A DNA stretch of 64,000 nt from Isoetes taiwanensis (lineage: Eukaryota > Streptophyta > Lycopodiopsida > Isoetales > Isoetaceae): positions 605,501 to 669,500 of the forward strand of contig JAJEKV010000096.1 in the NCBI GenBank assembly GCA_021234155.1, given 5' to 3'. A model generated the notes under the pieces. The model saw only the letters and a program-made list of their open reading frames with translations, did no database searches and was not told where the DNA came from. Of this stretch, positions 37,542-48,293 are shown piece after piece (the first letter of the stretch is position 1; each line of letters starts with the position of its first letter). The translations under genes were made by a program, and so were the position numbers.

Positions 37542-37910
37542 ATGTTTGGCAGAACCCAAATGGTGAACACTCGTGATGTCATTAACGCCAGCTCGAAATT
37601 CAATGATATAGTGGACAATGATCGAGGAATCCATCGAAGGACACACCTCAAAGTCAGCAGGAAAAAGAACCGAGAAAAGCTCAAGATGATGACGAGGAAG
37701 AAAATCGCACACAACGCTGACGTAATAATGGATGACGAGAAGGAGATGGGTGACATAGAGATAGGGCAGGGAGGGCCAGATGAAGAAGGTGGCTCCCTGA
37801 GCAATGAAGAGTTCATAAACAAGATGGAAGCTATAAAGGAAGCTGCCATGCAACAACAAGATCAACTTCATGACGTCGACAACACTGAGGAGAACCCCCC
37901 AGATCCGTGA
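37542..37910 (+). CDS. uncharacterised basic-acidic protein fragment E
   Basis: A 122-codon frame starts MFGRTQMVNTRDVINAS. It has a strongly basic stretch (HLKVSRKKNREKLKMMTRKK), then an acidic and Gln-rich C-terminus (GGPDEEGGSLSNEEF, then MQQQDQLHDVDNTEENPPDP). It could be the tail of the gene represented by fragments A-D. No domain recognised. A palindrome copy follows the stop by 29 bp. Confidence 0.4.
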   Translation: MFGRTQMVNTRDVINASSKFNDIVDNDRGIHRRTHLKVSRKKNREKLKMMTRKKIAHNADVIMDDEKEMGDIEIGQGGPDEEGGSLSNEEFINKMEAIKEAAMQQQDQLHDVDNTEENPPDP

Positions 37911-37939
37911 AAAAACCTTAATGATTCACAGAGTTGCTG

Positions 37940-38177
37940 AAATTGGGCGCCCGCCCAATTTCACAGTCACATATGTCGAATCTATGGTATATCATGTATT
38001 TTTCTATCTAAAGTAAAACATTTTGAGATCTTGAAATACAAAATTTTCATGTGAAGTTGTTCATTCTATTGGATCTAATTGCTTGTATTCTAATAGAAGT
38101 CTGACATAATTGGGCGGGCGCCCAATTTCCCTGCACTAGAAGAGTTCCCTCATAGAAATTGGGCGGGCGCCCAATTT
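37940..38177. repeat. three near-perfect GGGCGNNCGCCC palindromes
   Basis: Copies at 37940-37961, 38107-38128 and 38156-38177. The first and third are almost perfect 22-bp palindromes with GCCC or GGGC centres in opposite orientations. They lie between fragments E and F. Confidence 0.93.
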
Positions 38178-38204
38178 GAACCTTAAGGCTATCAGTGCGA
38201 GCAG

Positions 38205-38555
38205 TTGAACATGAAGTCAAGTGGAACTGCCTTACAAATTACAAAAGCAAGAGTATTACGACAATCCGATTACAACAACATGACTATCACATTACAACAA
38301 TGCGATCTAGGGGACTCTTCGAGTCATTTTCAGCCCCACCCCCCGGAGATCTTTTTATCATGTACATTTGATGCTCTCTATTCCATATCGATGGATGATA
38401 ACATCGAAGGGATCGTGATAATGGCGAGGATTGAGACTCACAAAGGGTCATCGATCTTCCATGGCTATTTCTGCCGCCGCACCGCTTTGAAGTTTTCGCG
38501 GATTCATCTTGCACGTAATGGAATCACGCCAGACCAACAGAGACCACATGGTTAG
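38205..38555 (+). CDS. uncharacterised protein fragment F
   Basis: A 116-codon frame (MNMKSSGTALQITKARVLRQ, DDNIEGIVIMARIETHKGSS, GYFCRRTALKFSRIHLARNG) with a stop at 38553. It begins 27 bp after a palindrome. Protein-like composition. Family unknown. Confidence 0.35.
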   Translation: MNMKSSGTALQITKARVLRQSDYNNMTITLQQCDLGDSSSHFQPHPPEIFLSCTFDALYSISMDDNIEGIVIMARIETHKGSSIFHGYFCRRTALKFSRIHLARNGITPDQQRPHG

Positions 38556-39175
38556 ACTAAGGCCAAATTTGTTGGCCAACATTGGTTTGATATATATTTA
38601 TACCAACCAAAATTATTGTTGGTATTGTACACAATAATTATTGGATATACTTACCAAATGTATGTACGCCAATAATGTTACTACAAAGGTTTCATCAATA
38701 ATTACTTGGCTATAAGTATAGCCGCATTCGAAAGTGTATAGCATACACCCTTTCCTATGTCTCACCACCGCTAGAGTTCTTCGAGAGGTCCCAATTGCCT
38801 CCACCTCCGTGAGAGCATTTGGACACCCTCACTTGCCTCATGACTTTCGACGACCTTCATGCATGCATTATCAAAGGGATCACCCTTGATACCGGTCGCA
38901 TGGTATAGCTACTGGTCGATCAAAAGACTCCCCCGAAAGTACCATGTTACTATCCATATTGTTTGTTTCGAGCGATGATGCTTATGAGATTGACAAAATC
39001 ACCAATAATTACAATCTATGAGATGTATTTCATAAATTCATAAGAATTTATATCCGATATGACCGTATTAGGTAGCATCCACACTTGGTCTTATAGTTTT
39101 CAAAGTACCTTTAATTGCGCTCGATTAATTATATTTGTGACAAATGTATTTCTATTTTCTCAAGAAGTCTAATCG
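38556..39175. other. no recognised gene
   Basis: AT-rich. Contains TTGTTGGCCAACATTGG near 38569 and several ACCAA/TTGGT words that could be old inverted-repeat sequence. No coding evidence. Confidence 0.35.
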
Positions 39176-39195
39176 AAATTGGCGTCGCCCTATTT
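39176..39195. repeat. diverged GGCGTCGCC palindrome copy
   Basis: AAATTGGCGT / CGCCCTATTT. This is the last copy of the 31-39 kb series. Confidence 0.7.
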
Positions 39196-39279
39196 CCTTT
39201 GGATGCTTCTATTAAACTTTGTTCGACGACTATCGTAAGGGCAAATTACCAATTTGCACAAAACAAATTGGTGTCTACT

Positions 39280-39801
39280 TTAATGTGGCCTATGCTCCAT
39301 CATAAAAATAGATAGAACCGGGTTCCATTCATTAAGAAATGCATTACATAGATTTGATACACATATTATAAAACCAAATAAAACAACATGCCTCGGCGTG
39401 GGCGCGTTCGACAAAAAATAGAATACAAAGTAGAAAATATCGTGGTGCCAAGTTTCACCAATGGCTAGTTCTACTTGAATAAGATCACCTTGATCGAACT
39501 CATCAATGTAATTTCGCTTATACAGCCCAAACCATTCATCCAATTCAAGGATCGAGTGAGGAGTGTTGACAATGAGCTTGGTTACCAAATCTTCACGCTG
39601 CCTTTTCTCCTTTTTATAAAGCTTCTTAAATAATGGTCTGAATGAGTTGTGCAGCCAAACATCCTCTAATTTGAGTAGCCTCTTTAGGGCCTCTCCCTCA
39701 ATGACAAGTCGCTTCAATGATATCGTGGAAGCTTCCAACTCCACCCTAGTGAGTTGATAATTGTTTTCCTTTAACAACCCATCCCCACGGAGGAGCTTCA
39801 T
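39280..39801 (-). CDS. uncharacterised protein, family shared with 53,270-53,520
   Basis: A 173-codon minus-strand frame starting MKLLRGDGLLKENNY. The middle is strongly basic and helical (FRPLFKKLYKKEKRQRED), followed by LIVNTPHSILELDEWFGLYK and IDEFDQGDLIQVELAIGETW. The C-terminal third is hydrophobic and may be out of frame or intron. The block from KLIVNT to GDLI is clearly homologous to a plus-strand fragment at 53,334-53,450 (KLVVNTTHSVRDLVDWLDLF, EEFDLGDLI). Two dispersed copies suggest a repeat-borne or multicopy family. Function unknown. Confidence 0.5.
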   Translation of the reverse strand: MKLLRGDGLLKENNYQLTRVELEASTISLKRLVIEGEALKRLLKLEDVWLHNSFRPLFKKLYKKEKRQREDLVTKLIVNTPHSILELDEWFGLYKRNYIDEFDQGDLIQVELAIGETWHHDIFYFVFYFLSNAPTPRHVVLFGFIICVSNLCNAFLNEWNPVLSIFMMEHRPH

Positions 39802-40860
39802 GACCTGCCCAATCGATTTCGCTTTCTTCCATTCTGATTTATCTCATTCTCGCACCTCAACCACGCAATTGATTCGCGTGGGCTAAGATCTCGCTCCGAT
39901 ATATGGGACTGCATTTCACCATTGTGAATCCATACCGGCGCCTCGTTTCAACCATTCTCACTGCTTCGTTATGAATCTATGCTGCACAGATTTGCAAAAC
40001 AAAGCCTCACTAGCAACACCTCACACACAGGACGCACTTTTCCTTGACCGCGAGTTGGGCGGGCTTGTCCTTGGCTTAATAGAAAAAGCTTCTGCCAGAT
40101 CACCTACCAGCACGTTTCCCGAAAAATTCCGTCATTCTATTTAAAAAACCATCATATTTTAGAAATTTGACTCAATTTCGGAGACGTATGGACTCAGGGA
40201 AAGTCCATAAATAATGAAACAGTGCTTGTCTCCATGCACTTCTGGGACTGCTCTGCAGCTTGAAAGAGGAGAGTACTGATTGTTTGTCACGAACTCTGAG
40301 GAGCTCTAAACTTGCAGGGCAAAATCATGACCATACAGTTTAGAAACAATTCTCTTCACAATAATTCCTAGAATCGTTTACCTTCATTTGAGATGAACGA
40401 ATTAACCGAACGATCTCTGAGGGTCCGTTTTGTAGAATCCGGTTAGCCGGTTTGGAAATGGATGCCCGAGAACAACCACGACCGCCAGTTTACACCCTAT
40501 AGCAAGTTTGGAGCAATCATTGGCGTATTCCTGGCATATACTAGCATATACTTGGAATATGCCATAAACCCACATGGACATGGGCTTGCCCCCTAGGGGC
40601 AATCCAAAAAAAGGAAAAAAAGAAAAAAAAAGGAAAAAAAAATAGGCTTCATTGACCCACCAACCACAAGTTCCACCAACTGCAAAGAAAAAAAAAAGAA
40701 AAGAAAAAAAAGTGTCTTACACGAGGCTTGATTGACCCACCAACCATTAGACTTACACGAGTTTGTAATAGACTTGACCGGCTGAAAGTCCACATGAATA
40801 GACCTGCCTATATTCAGTCGCGAACTTTATTGGCTCCCGAAATCGGGTCAATCCGCCAAG
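39802..40860. other. no recognised gene
   Basis: Contains A-rich tracts at 40,605-40,640 and 40,680-40,710. The two tracts are each followed by GATTGACCCACCAACCA-like words (40,650 and 40,730), so this is a diverged duplication of about 80 bp. Confidence 0.35.
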
Positions 40861-41232
40861 GGGTTCGCCAGGCTTCGCCAGCGATTCCCGAAGATTCGCC
40901 CAGCGAACCTCGAGGATTCGCCAAGCCAATTGGCCGGGGACGCGGGCGGCCGGGTATGCCGCCGGGTTCGTCAGGCGAACCCTAACCCGGTTAAGCCGCG
41001 GCAGGCGGGCCATTGCCGGAAGCCGCACGGGTTTGTGTTCAGCGGATTCGCCCGGCGAACCCACAAATAATTCGTGGGGCGCTATGGTGGTGGCGTAGCC
41101 CGCCGACGGGCGCCGGGAAGAGGCCGGGTTCGCTTTTCTAACCCTCGTAATGCTTGTCGTCATAGGGGCCACCATGCCCCACAATTATCGAACACGGCGT
41201 CAGGGAGGTTCCGGGTTCGCCGGGCGAACCCG
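40861..41232. repeat. GGTTCGC-GCGAACC palindromes, cluster 1
   Basis: Clear copies at 40965-40982, 41044-41062 and 41212-41232. The last is a perfect 21-bp palindrome with 10-bp arms CGGGTTCGCC and GGCGAACCCG. Single arms and degraded copies fill 40,861-40,925. The DNA is very GC-rich. GCCACCATGCCCCACAATT occurs at 41168 and 41262 in the same area. Confidence 0.9.
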
Positions 41233-41299
41233 CGGAGCGTTTGTCGCTGGCGGGGCCACCATGCCCCACAATTTCAAATGCGGAGTATTTTAACCCCAA

Positions 41300-44200
41300 A
41301 TTTTAATGCCCAAGTTTTTTAAAGGCTATTAAGAAAGAACGACCCCCGCCTGGGCTCCTTATACGAGCCTATGGGCTATTTATGCGCTACCGAGACGCTG
41401 TATGCTCATATCGCTTGGGAGGGCTTGTGTGCTTCAAAGATCTTGTGCTATAGCATGCAATTCCGCTAAAACAAAAAGGCCCATATATGTCTCATATCCT
41501 TTTGCATTCTCAATATTGAGCATAGGCCTTATTTTTTTGCATTTATCATAGGCCATTTTACAATAGACATTTAGAATAGGATATTTTTAGCACATGCATA
41601 TTTTTGCCATAGGCATTTTTTACCATGGGAAGTTTTTTTTATACCATAGTTCTAACCATAGGCTATTTGTTTTTACCATAGGTAACTTTTACCGAGGCAA
41701 TTTTAGGTTCGTGTTGTGATAGACGCCATTTGTCTTCCTAGTAGAGTGTCGAGAATGGCAATGTAGACACCGACGACTTCGAGTCGATTTCGGATGAAAA
41801 TGATAGTGATTATGGTCTTCATGACACCGGATGACACAATGTCGAGGAGGAAACCGGGACGATACGGACGATGGGTGGAACCCGCCTGGCCAATCCACTT
41901 CACAAGTTACTCCCACCCAAGATCCCCAAGAACTTGTTCATGAATTGGCCGGGTTCTACCCTACCCCATACAAATGGCTTCGTGGTGCACCTCGGGTTGG
42001 TGGTTACGCATTCAACGAGTGTGTGTATGCATTGATGAGGTTGTGCCTACAGGAACACTATGTTCCCCATCCGGCCGAAATAAGTGCTGCCGATCCCTTC
42101 CTACCCCCGGTCCCGCAGAGAAGCGGGAGGGCACCCGCCGAGAACCATGTTCTACGGGCCGAGATGCATCGGCTGGAGAGCATATTGTCGATCTTGCGCT
42201 GACGATGAGTCCACCAATCCAAATGGTTGGTTGTACCGGGCGGCAACCGGCCCCACAAGTTAGTCCCTTACGCGGGAGTTCCGAGGCAAACTAGTTGCTA
42301 GGGGTCACCTGAATGGAAGCACCCATCGCTCCCCCACTGCCACTCTTCAAAAGATTTCAGAGGATTGGGAAGTCGGCCTAAGACGGCATGGCGTCCCGCA
42401 AGAATACGTACTGGCGTGCATGGAAGCGTGCGCGTGCAGAGGTGGCCGCACCATGAAGGACAGTGACTTCAACTACTGTGAAGAGACCACCATGGACAGC
42501 CTAGAGCAAAGGGTGATTGAGCTACAAACTACACATCGTGTCCGTTTGGTCCACGGGCATCACCGCGTGCGGGCTGGAACGGGTGAGGTTGTGGATGACT
42601 ATGCCTGCCACCGATGGAGACAGCCACGAAGGAGGGGCACCCGGGGGGATAGGCAAATCAGACGGTCGCACCGTAGAGGATGCTTGTTTCGCTTGCGGAC
42701 AGTGAAAGTAGATGGAAATGGTGCTGCATCGAAGCGGTGGCATCTAATATACGTCGCCTGCCATTGCAACACACCGCCATGACCCTTTCACAAATGCGGA
42801 GGATTGGTCCATGCCTGCGGCATCCCGAATCGCTTATGCCGCCGCACAAGAGCTTAGAAGCATTGGAATGACACGCGTCTTTGCGGGATATCGCAAAGAG
42901 CACGGGGACCCATAAAATACGCATGACCGGTGGAGCCCGGTTGAGCGAAGTCATATACCGATTCACGATGTCGCAGAGGATGTGTGGCAACCGGCATACC
43001 GGCGGAGGATACCGGTAAGAGCCCTAAAAATTAAGATCGATGGAGGAATGACGTTGTCCTAGAGTACATATTGTGATGCTTTCCATGTTTTGTTCAATGA
43101 TGTTGTCCAAACGGTTATTTCAATAAGGGTCGAAAATATTTTTTCATCCAATCTCACCACATTACACCATGTAGGCGCGTTTTGGAGTGGGTACTGACCG
43201 GAAAGCCTCGAGAGCGGGATTGACGATTGGAAAGCTTCCGAAGGTGATTTTTCACCAGCCACGGAATCCGATGATGTTTGCCCGACCCTTGGACCGGCCA
43301 TGGATCCTAGTCATCCAAGATGACGGATGTTGGAGGTCAGCCGAGATGGAGCGCCCGGGCGGTTGGGCCATGGATTCAACCTTCTCGCACAAATCGCGGG
43401 AAGTTTCACCAGACGCAGGCAGTTGTACCGATTGCCTGGGTGTGGGTTCCCGCCTTTTACATGCTTGTCAACAGTAGAGGCCGACGAGGGGCATCGGCGA
43501 CATGCCCCCGAAGATAGCAATGCGTCTTGTGTTTGAACGGATGGGCACAATCGCCTAGGTCAATCACCATTGACATGGACGGCCGGAGAGAGACCGGGCT
43601 ATCACGGAGGTCGTGGTCGGAAGACCCACATTGTTGGGTAGATCGGTGAACGGTATGCCGAAAGCACACAATGATTGTATCGCTTTGATGGAGAACGACA
43701 CTCATGGTTCTCGACAAACGGCTTGCGTGCAATGTTCTTGCATGTTGGTTCCATGCTAAACGTGCATGGCAAAAATACTTTGCCGCCACGCCGGCCCGGA
43801 GCCGTTGAAGAGGGACGTGGCTCGGCGTGCGTCCGGGTTGATGACGAACCAACCCCCAAGCCGCATACCACCGCCAGCTTGGCACAATTTCAACTTCAGC
43901 GGAGAAAACCACATCATACAAGGGTGAGTGCAAAACGACGTTTAGCTCATACATGTAGACGCCGGGCAAACATCCCCGACCTGTATGCATGTAGGTACTT
44001 GAATCACAATTGGTCAATGGGGCGGTGTGGGATGGTAAATGGCAACGACACAAACGGATGTTCAACCATGCGCGATGTGGATACGACAAACTATGTGGAA
44101 GCGACCGAAAGTTCTCAAGACCCAAACCTGCAAAGGTAAGGTCAATATAAGGATGTACACGCTAGTGTCCCATCTCATAGGCTTTCCTGACGGGACCTTC

Positions 44201-45000
44201 CCTCGCCGGAGGCACAATCTTGACTTCGGTCGCGAAGAAAGATGGAGTCTTGGTAAGTCCGGTGGGGTCCTACTCTTTCGTTTTTTTCGCGGCTTCTCCC
44301 CTATCGCCAACCCCGACCGATGTTTTTCTCGTCCAGTAGAGTATGGACGTTATAGCACACGCTCATATCCGAAGAGACATGCGGGTGCTCACTGCTTATC
44401 CAGTCCTTGCACGATAACCCCAACGCCATATTCGGCCTCGAAGATGCTACCGACGCCGCTATCTATGGCAAGTCGGTCAACGAGGGTTTGAGATACACTC
44501 AAAGACATGAGAATGCGATATTGTGATTGTCCATGCCCCCATGCCGTGGTCTTTGTACAAATCCACCGCTTCAAGCAATTGTTGGGGCCCCGGCCGCTCT
44601 CAACCGACGCGGACCACTCGCGACGAGGCACCAAATGCCATGGTATTCCCCGCCACAAAACAAATACTGGCAACAAGCACACACAACAAACCTCGCGGGT
44701 TCGGACAATGTCGGTTGGGGTACCATTCTATAATGCTACCGATCGTCCGAAGATCGGCGCCGCTCAGAGGGGCCAAACGGCGGGGGGACGCCTCCTCCAT
44801 GCCAACCGGGTGGGTGGCATCCGAATAAGACATGGTTCTCGGCGGTCTCGAATAGATATCTGAGGTACAGGTGAACATTAACGCAAGCCTGAGTACAAAC
44901 CTATTGATGCATTGGAGTCTTCACAAAACACAAATAGAACAAATAGCATTTGAATCCAAATCCAAATCCATATGCTTTATTACTTCCATGCTAGTTGTCA
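41300..45000. other. GC-rich, decayed coding-like block, unidentified
   Basis: Many overlapping open frames occur on both strands (for example plus-strand 41831-42202 with LAGFYPTPYKWLRGAPRVGG, 43675-44139 and 44507-44863). None continues far, and none shows a domain I recognise. The high GC content lowers the stop frequency, so the frames may be chance. It may be a heavily decayed transposon protein. From 41,480 to 41,700 the sequence is a diverged repeat of (C)CATAGGC-type words. Confidence 0.35.
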
Positions 45001-45023
45001 TGTCAACCTTAATGTGTGGTTTG

Positions 45024-45115
45024 CAACCCCAACCCCAACCCCAATCCCAACCCTAACCCCAACCCGAACTCGAACCCTAACCCTGACCCTAACCCTAACC
45101 CTAACCCTACATCCA
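45024..45115 (-). repeat. interstitial TTAGGG-like telomeric repeats
   Basis: The plus strand shows degenerate CCCCAA and CCCTAA hexamers, the cleanest at 45075-45108 (CCCTAACCCTGACCCTAACC and on). This is the 6-bp TTAGGG type, not the usual plant TTTAGGG. It is internal and degenerate, so not a chromosome end. Confidence 0.85.
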
Positions 45116-45134
45116 CTATATAAGTCCATCCCTC

Positions 45135-45228
45135 AATCCTCCTCCTCCTCCTCAAGTCTCTAGCCTCCTCCTCCTCCTCCTCCTCCTCCTCCTCCTCCTC
45201 CTCCTCCTCCTCCTCCTCCTCCTCCTCG
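45135..45228 (+). repeat. (CCT)n microsatellite
   Basis: About 20 uninterrupted CCT/TCC units at 45167-45228, with shorter runs before it and again at 45309-45365. On the minus strand this gives the poly-Glu frame of 45009-45266, which is not a gene. Confidence 0.95.
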
Positions 45229-45619
45229 AATCTTCTTGCCCATCTCGTTATAATGGTCCCAGGCATTTAAAAGACCACCGGCGCGGTATGTCCCTTCTAG
45301 CAAAGAATCCTCCTCCTCCTCTTCCTCCAAGGGACGTCTCCCGACCCTCCTCCTCCTCCTCCTCGCAGGGCGGCAATCCCCCAGCTTCTCCCGCTCCTTT
45401 CACCATCGCCGCAAGGATGAGTGAAAGGGAGCTCGATTGCCTTGACGTCTGGCGTTCCCCTGCAAAAACGGCGATCGGAATGGCTCAACGAGCCAAATAA
45501 AGATGAAACGATGCCGAAGGCAGATAATGATGCAAGTGGTTGCATCAAATTGTCACGTCCTCAGCATGGACAAAATCAGTGTATAATTTTTGTTTTCTGA
45601 ATGGGAAATAAGTAATAGA

Positions 45620-45780
45620 TTCAATATCTTTAATAGTACAATCAGTAAATCAAGTAGTAGAATCAGTATGTTTCTAATTGTATCAACATCAATATCAATA
45701 TCAATATGTTTCTAATGATTATCAATAGTATCAATATGTATCAATATCAATATCTTTCTAATCAATATCAAGTACTAGAA
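45620..45780 (+). repeat. ATCAAT-rich repeats
   Basis: Repeats of ATCAATATCAATATGTTTCT and variants at 45660-45775. Low complexity, no coding role. Confidence 0.75.
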
Positions 45781-45896
45781 AAAAAAAGGCGCACCAAATC
45801 ACTATAGCTTGGAACCTTGACGAAGTTGAGCGGATGAGCGGTTGAGCGGATGAAGCGTGAGCCAAAAATATGGGCTCAAATGTTGGCTCAAATAAG

Positions 45897-46401
45897 GGTT
45901 CGCTTGGGCGAACCAAAAATTCCTTCCTCCCACTTCGAAATATTCGAAAATTTCGGTGGCCTAGGAATTCGCTTCGAAAATTTCGGTGGCCTAGGAATTG
46001 TGTTCGAAAAATTCTGGGTTCGCTTAAGCGAACCCAGCCGTACGACTGGCAACTGACGGCTGACGATGTGACGACGCCGATTAGACCCGGGGTTCGCCCA
46101 GGCGAATCTGCCTGTACCTGGGCACCCCGTACTAACACCTGTGGCGCCTGCCGCGGACTGTACCGCCCGGATTTGACCCGGGGTTCGCCCAAGCGAACCC
46201 GGTGCAGTACTGGCACGCCTGACACCGATCCGACCCGCCTGACACCGATCCGACCCGCCTTCAAGCCTAACCCGGGTTCGGGTTCGCTTGGGCGAACCCG
46301 GTGGGTAGCGCCACCTCATCGCCAACTAGACTTCTTGGGTTCGCATGGGCGAATCCCTGGGTTCGCCCAAGCGAATTTCCTGGGTTCGCTCAAGCGAACC
46401 C
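45897..46401. repeat. GGTTCGC-GCGAACC palindromes, cluster 2 (eight copies)
   Basis: Copies at about 45897, 46016, 46090, 46180, 46279, 46337, 46359 and 46382. The copy centred at 46025/46026 is a perfect palindrome with 12-bp arms (CTGGGTTCGCTT and its complement). Middles vary (CTTAAG, CTTGGG, CCCAAG, CCCAGG, CATGGG). The first spacer contains a 31-bp tandem duplication starting TTCGAAAATTTCGGTGG (45953, 45973). Confidence 0.93.
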
Positions 46402-46470
46402 GGCTGCCTCCCGAACTCCATTTCGGGAGCCGATCGAAGCACCGTATATTCAGTCCCATATCAAATTATT

Positions 46471-47931
46471 TAGAGTAGGGCGCCCGTAAATAAAACGCGG
46501 CCCCCTTTTTTTTCCAGCCCGTTGCCCTCTGACGTGTTGCCAGGGTGGCCAATCCAAGACCCCTGGATGCCCTAATCTGATCCACAACGCCGCCGTATCT
46601 GGCGCAGCTGCAAAGCTCATGCCCTAACATGGTCCAATCCTTTGCCTTCTACGGATCACCCACTGCCCTGTTTGTGAGTCAATCGATGCCCTACAGTTGT
46701 TCAGCAGATGCCTTCTACGAATCACCGAGCGCCTGTTTGTGGTCAATCGATGCCCTAATATGGTTCAGCAGAGGCCGTGCTCTACATCTGCCATTCCCTA
46801 TTGGATCCCTAATTAGAACATCACATGCCCAAAAATGGCATGCATGTGTACCAGGTTTGCATCTATCTACGCCCCTTTTAACGCTTGAATGCCCTGATTT
46901 GGAGCTACTTTTTAACAATTTTCATGCATGCAGGCACATAAGTAGCCGTTTATTTTGGAATCAGGCTATTAATTTCCAGAATTTGAAGGTTAGATATTTC
47001 ATCTTCAGTTTCAAGAATGATTTAAATTTAGGTTCTCGTGTGTTGCTTCTAGAATTCCCTCTCCTTTTTCTAGAATTCCCTCTCTTTTCCCGAATCTTCA
47101 GGATGATCCAAGCCTGTGTTCCTCCAGATCAAGGGCTCCTTTTCAGCCAGGTTGGCAATCCACAAGGTAGACGCATCCCTGCCCTTCAAACAAAAAATGA
47201 TTCCCTCTGATAATCTTGGCACTTCCCAATTGTGTGCCTATATAAAGATGGATTCATCCTTACTGTACTCATCGAGCCATGCCTCCTTGCACTCGATCTA
47301 GGGCTGCTGATCCGTGTACTGTTGAAGCTGCTGAGGTTCTCAGGGGCCTCATTCCTTCCTGGCCCATATCTGTCAGAATAATCCAGCCATTGCTGATAGA
47401 AGAGCCTCCAAGAGGATCAGAACTCTTAGTTCTTTGTATTCACAAGATTATGTACATTCATAATATGTATTCACATCAGATTCTTGCCATCTTTAGTGCA
47501 GCATTCCAGTAATTGAACTGGAGCTTGAATTCATAAATGTATTCTGTTTTTGACATCAATCAGCAAGTTTTGTGTTCCAGTTTTGGTGTTCTGATGTTTT
47601 AAAATAGGGTACAAGTTGTTCCATTATTGGACTGCTACTGTTCCATTTGCAGCTCAATATTGATCCACTTTTAGGCATCACATGTACCATGCAGGGACTC
47701 TAACGTGCCAATTCAGGGCTTCCAATGTGCTACTTCAGTCCAGAAAGGTAGGGATTTTTAAAGCAATCTGTTACATTATAGAAATTGTTAAATTCATCAA
47801 ATATTGTACTGCACGTATTATTCAGGTCAAGCTCTACATGTCTTGCTTGTTTTTCAGGTGAATTGATGCATTGCATGTTCAGCAATGGCTTCCAAGTTCT
47901 TATTTGTACCAAGTATGGGCGCCCTACTCTA
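46471..47931. mobile_element. candidate 1.46-kb element with 15-bp TIRs
   Basis: TAGAGTAGGGCGCCC at 46471-46485 is matched by its exact reverse complement at 47917-47931, and 2 of the next 3 bases also pair. If the outer TA is a target duplication, the termini would be GAGTAGGGCGCC. Inside are repeated phrases (ATGCCCTA, TCAATCGATGCCCTA) at 46,560-46,770 and a short frame from 47279 (MPPCTRSRAADPCTVEAAEV) of unknown nature. No transposase is recognised. The two termini could be chance only with low probability, but the element class is open. Confidence 0.5.
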
Positions 47932-48261
47932 GTATCAGCGAAGAATCAGCTGCTCATTTTTGTTATTCACGTTAGCTGATTATAGAAGAAAAAACTTAGC
48001 TGGCGGGGGCATATTTTTACCTGGCGTGGGGTTTTCTGTGCAGCCAGCATGTGAATGACAGGCCCCGCAAAAACCACCTTCCATCTTCCATCTGAATAGG
48101 CTCCACCTGTTGAAACTTCATATGAATAGGCCTTCGAATATTTCACTTCATAATCAAATTATCAGTACTGTTTCTTCTTTGTTATTTAAGGCAGTTAATG
48201 CAGCTTTGTTAAAAGAAACTTACTTGAATGAAGCTAGCTACTTATTAGAATCAGCTGCTGC

Positions 48262-48268
48262 TATAAAT
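48262..48268 (+). promoter_or_regulatory. possible TATA box of the LRR gene
   Basis: TATAAAT lies 25 bp before the ATG at 48294. This would leave almost no 5' leader, so either the leader is very short or transcription starts from another site. Confidence 0.3.
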
Positions 48269-48293
48269 TAGCACGCCCAGCGAGCAGCACAAA

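Noticed and set aside
41831-44863. Many GC-rich open frames as real genes
   Set aside because: Both strands have overlapping frames of similar length and no recognised domain. High GC lowers stop frequency.
45024-45115. A chromosome end
   Set aside because: The telomere-like tract is degenerate and has ordinary sequence on both sides.
45009-45266. Minus-strand frame with poly-Glu and GLGLGL repeats
   Set aside because: It is a translation of the CCT microsatellite and the telomere-like hexamers.
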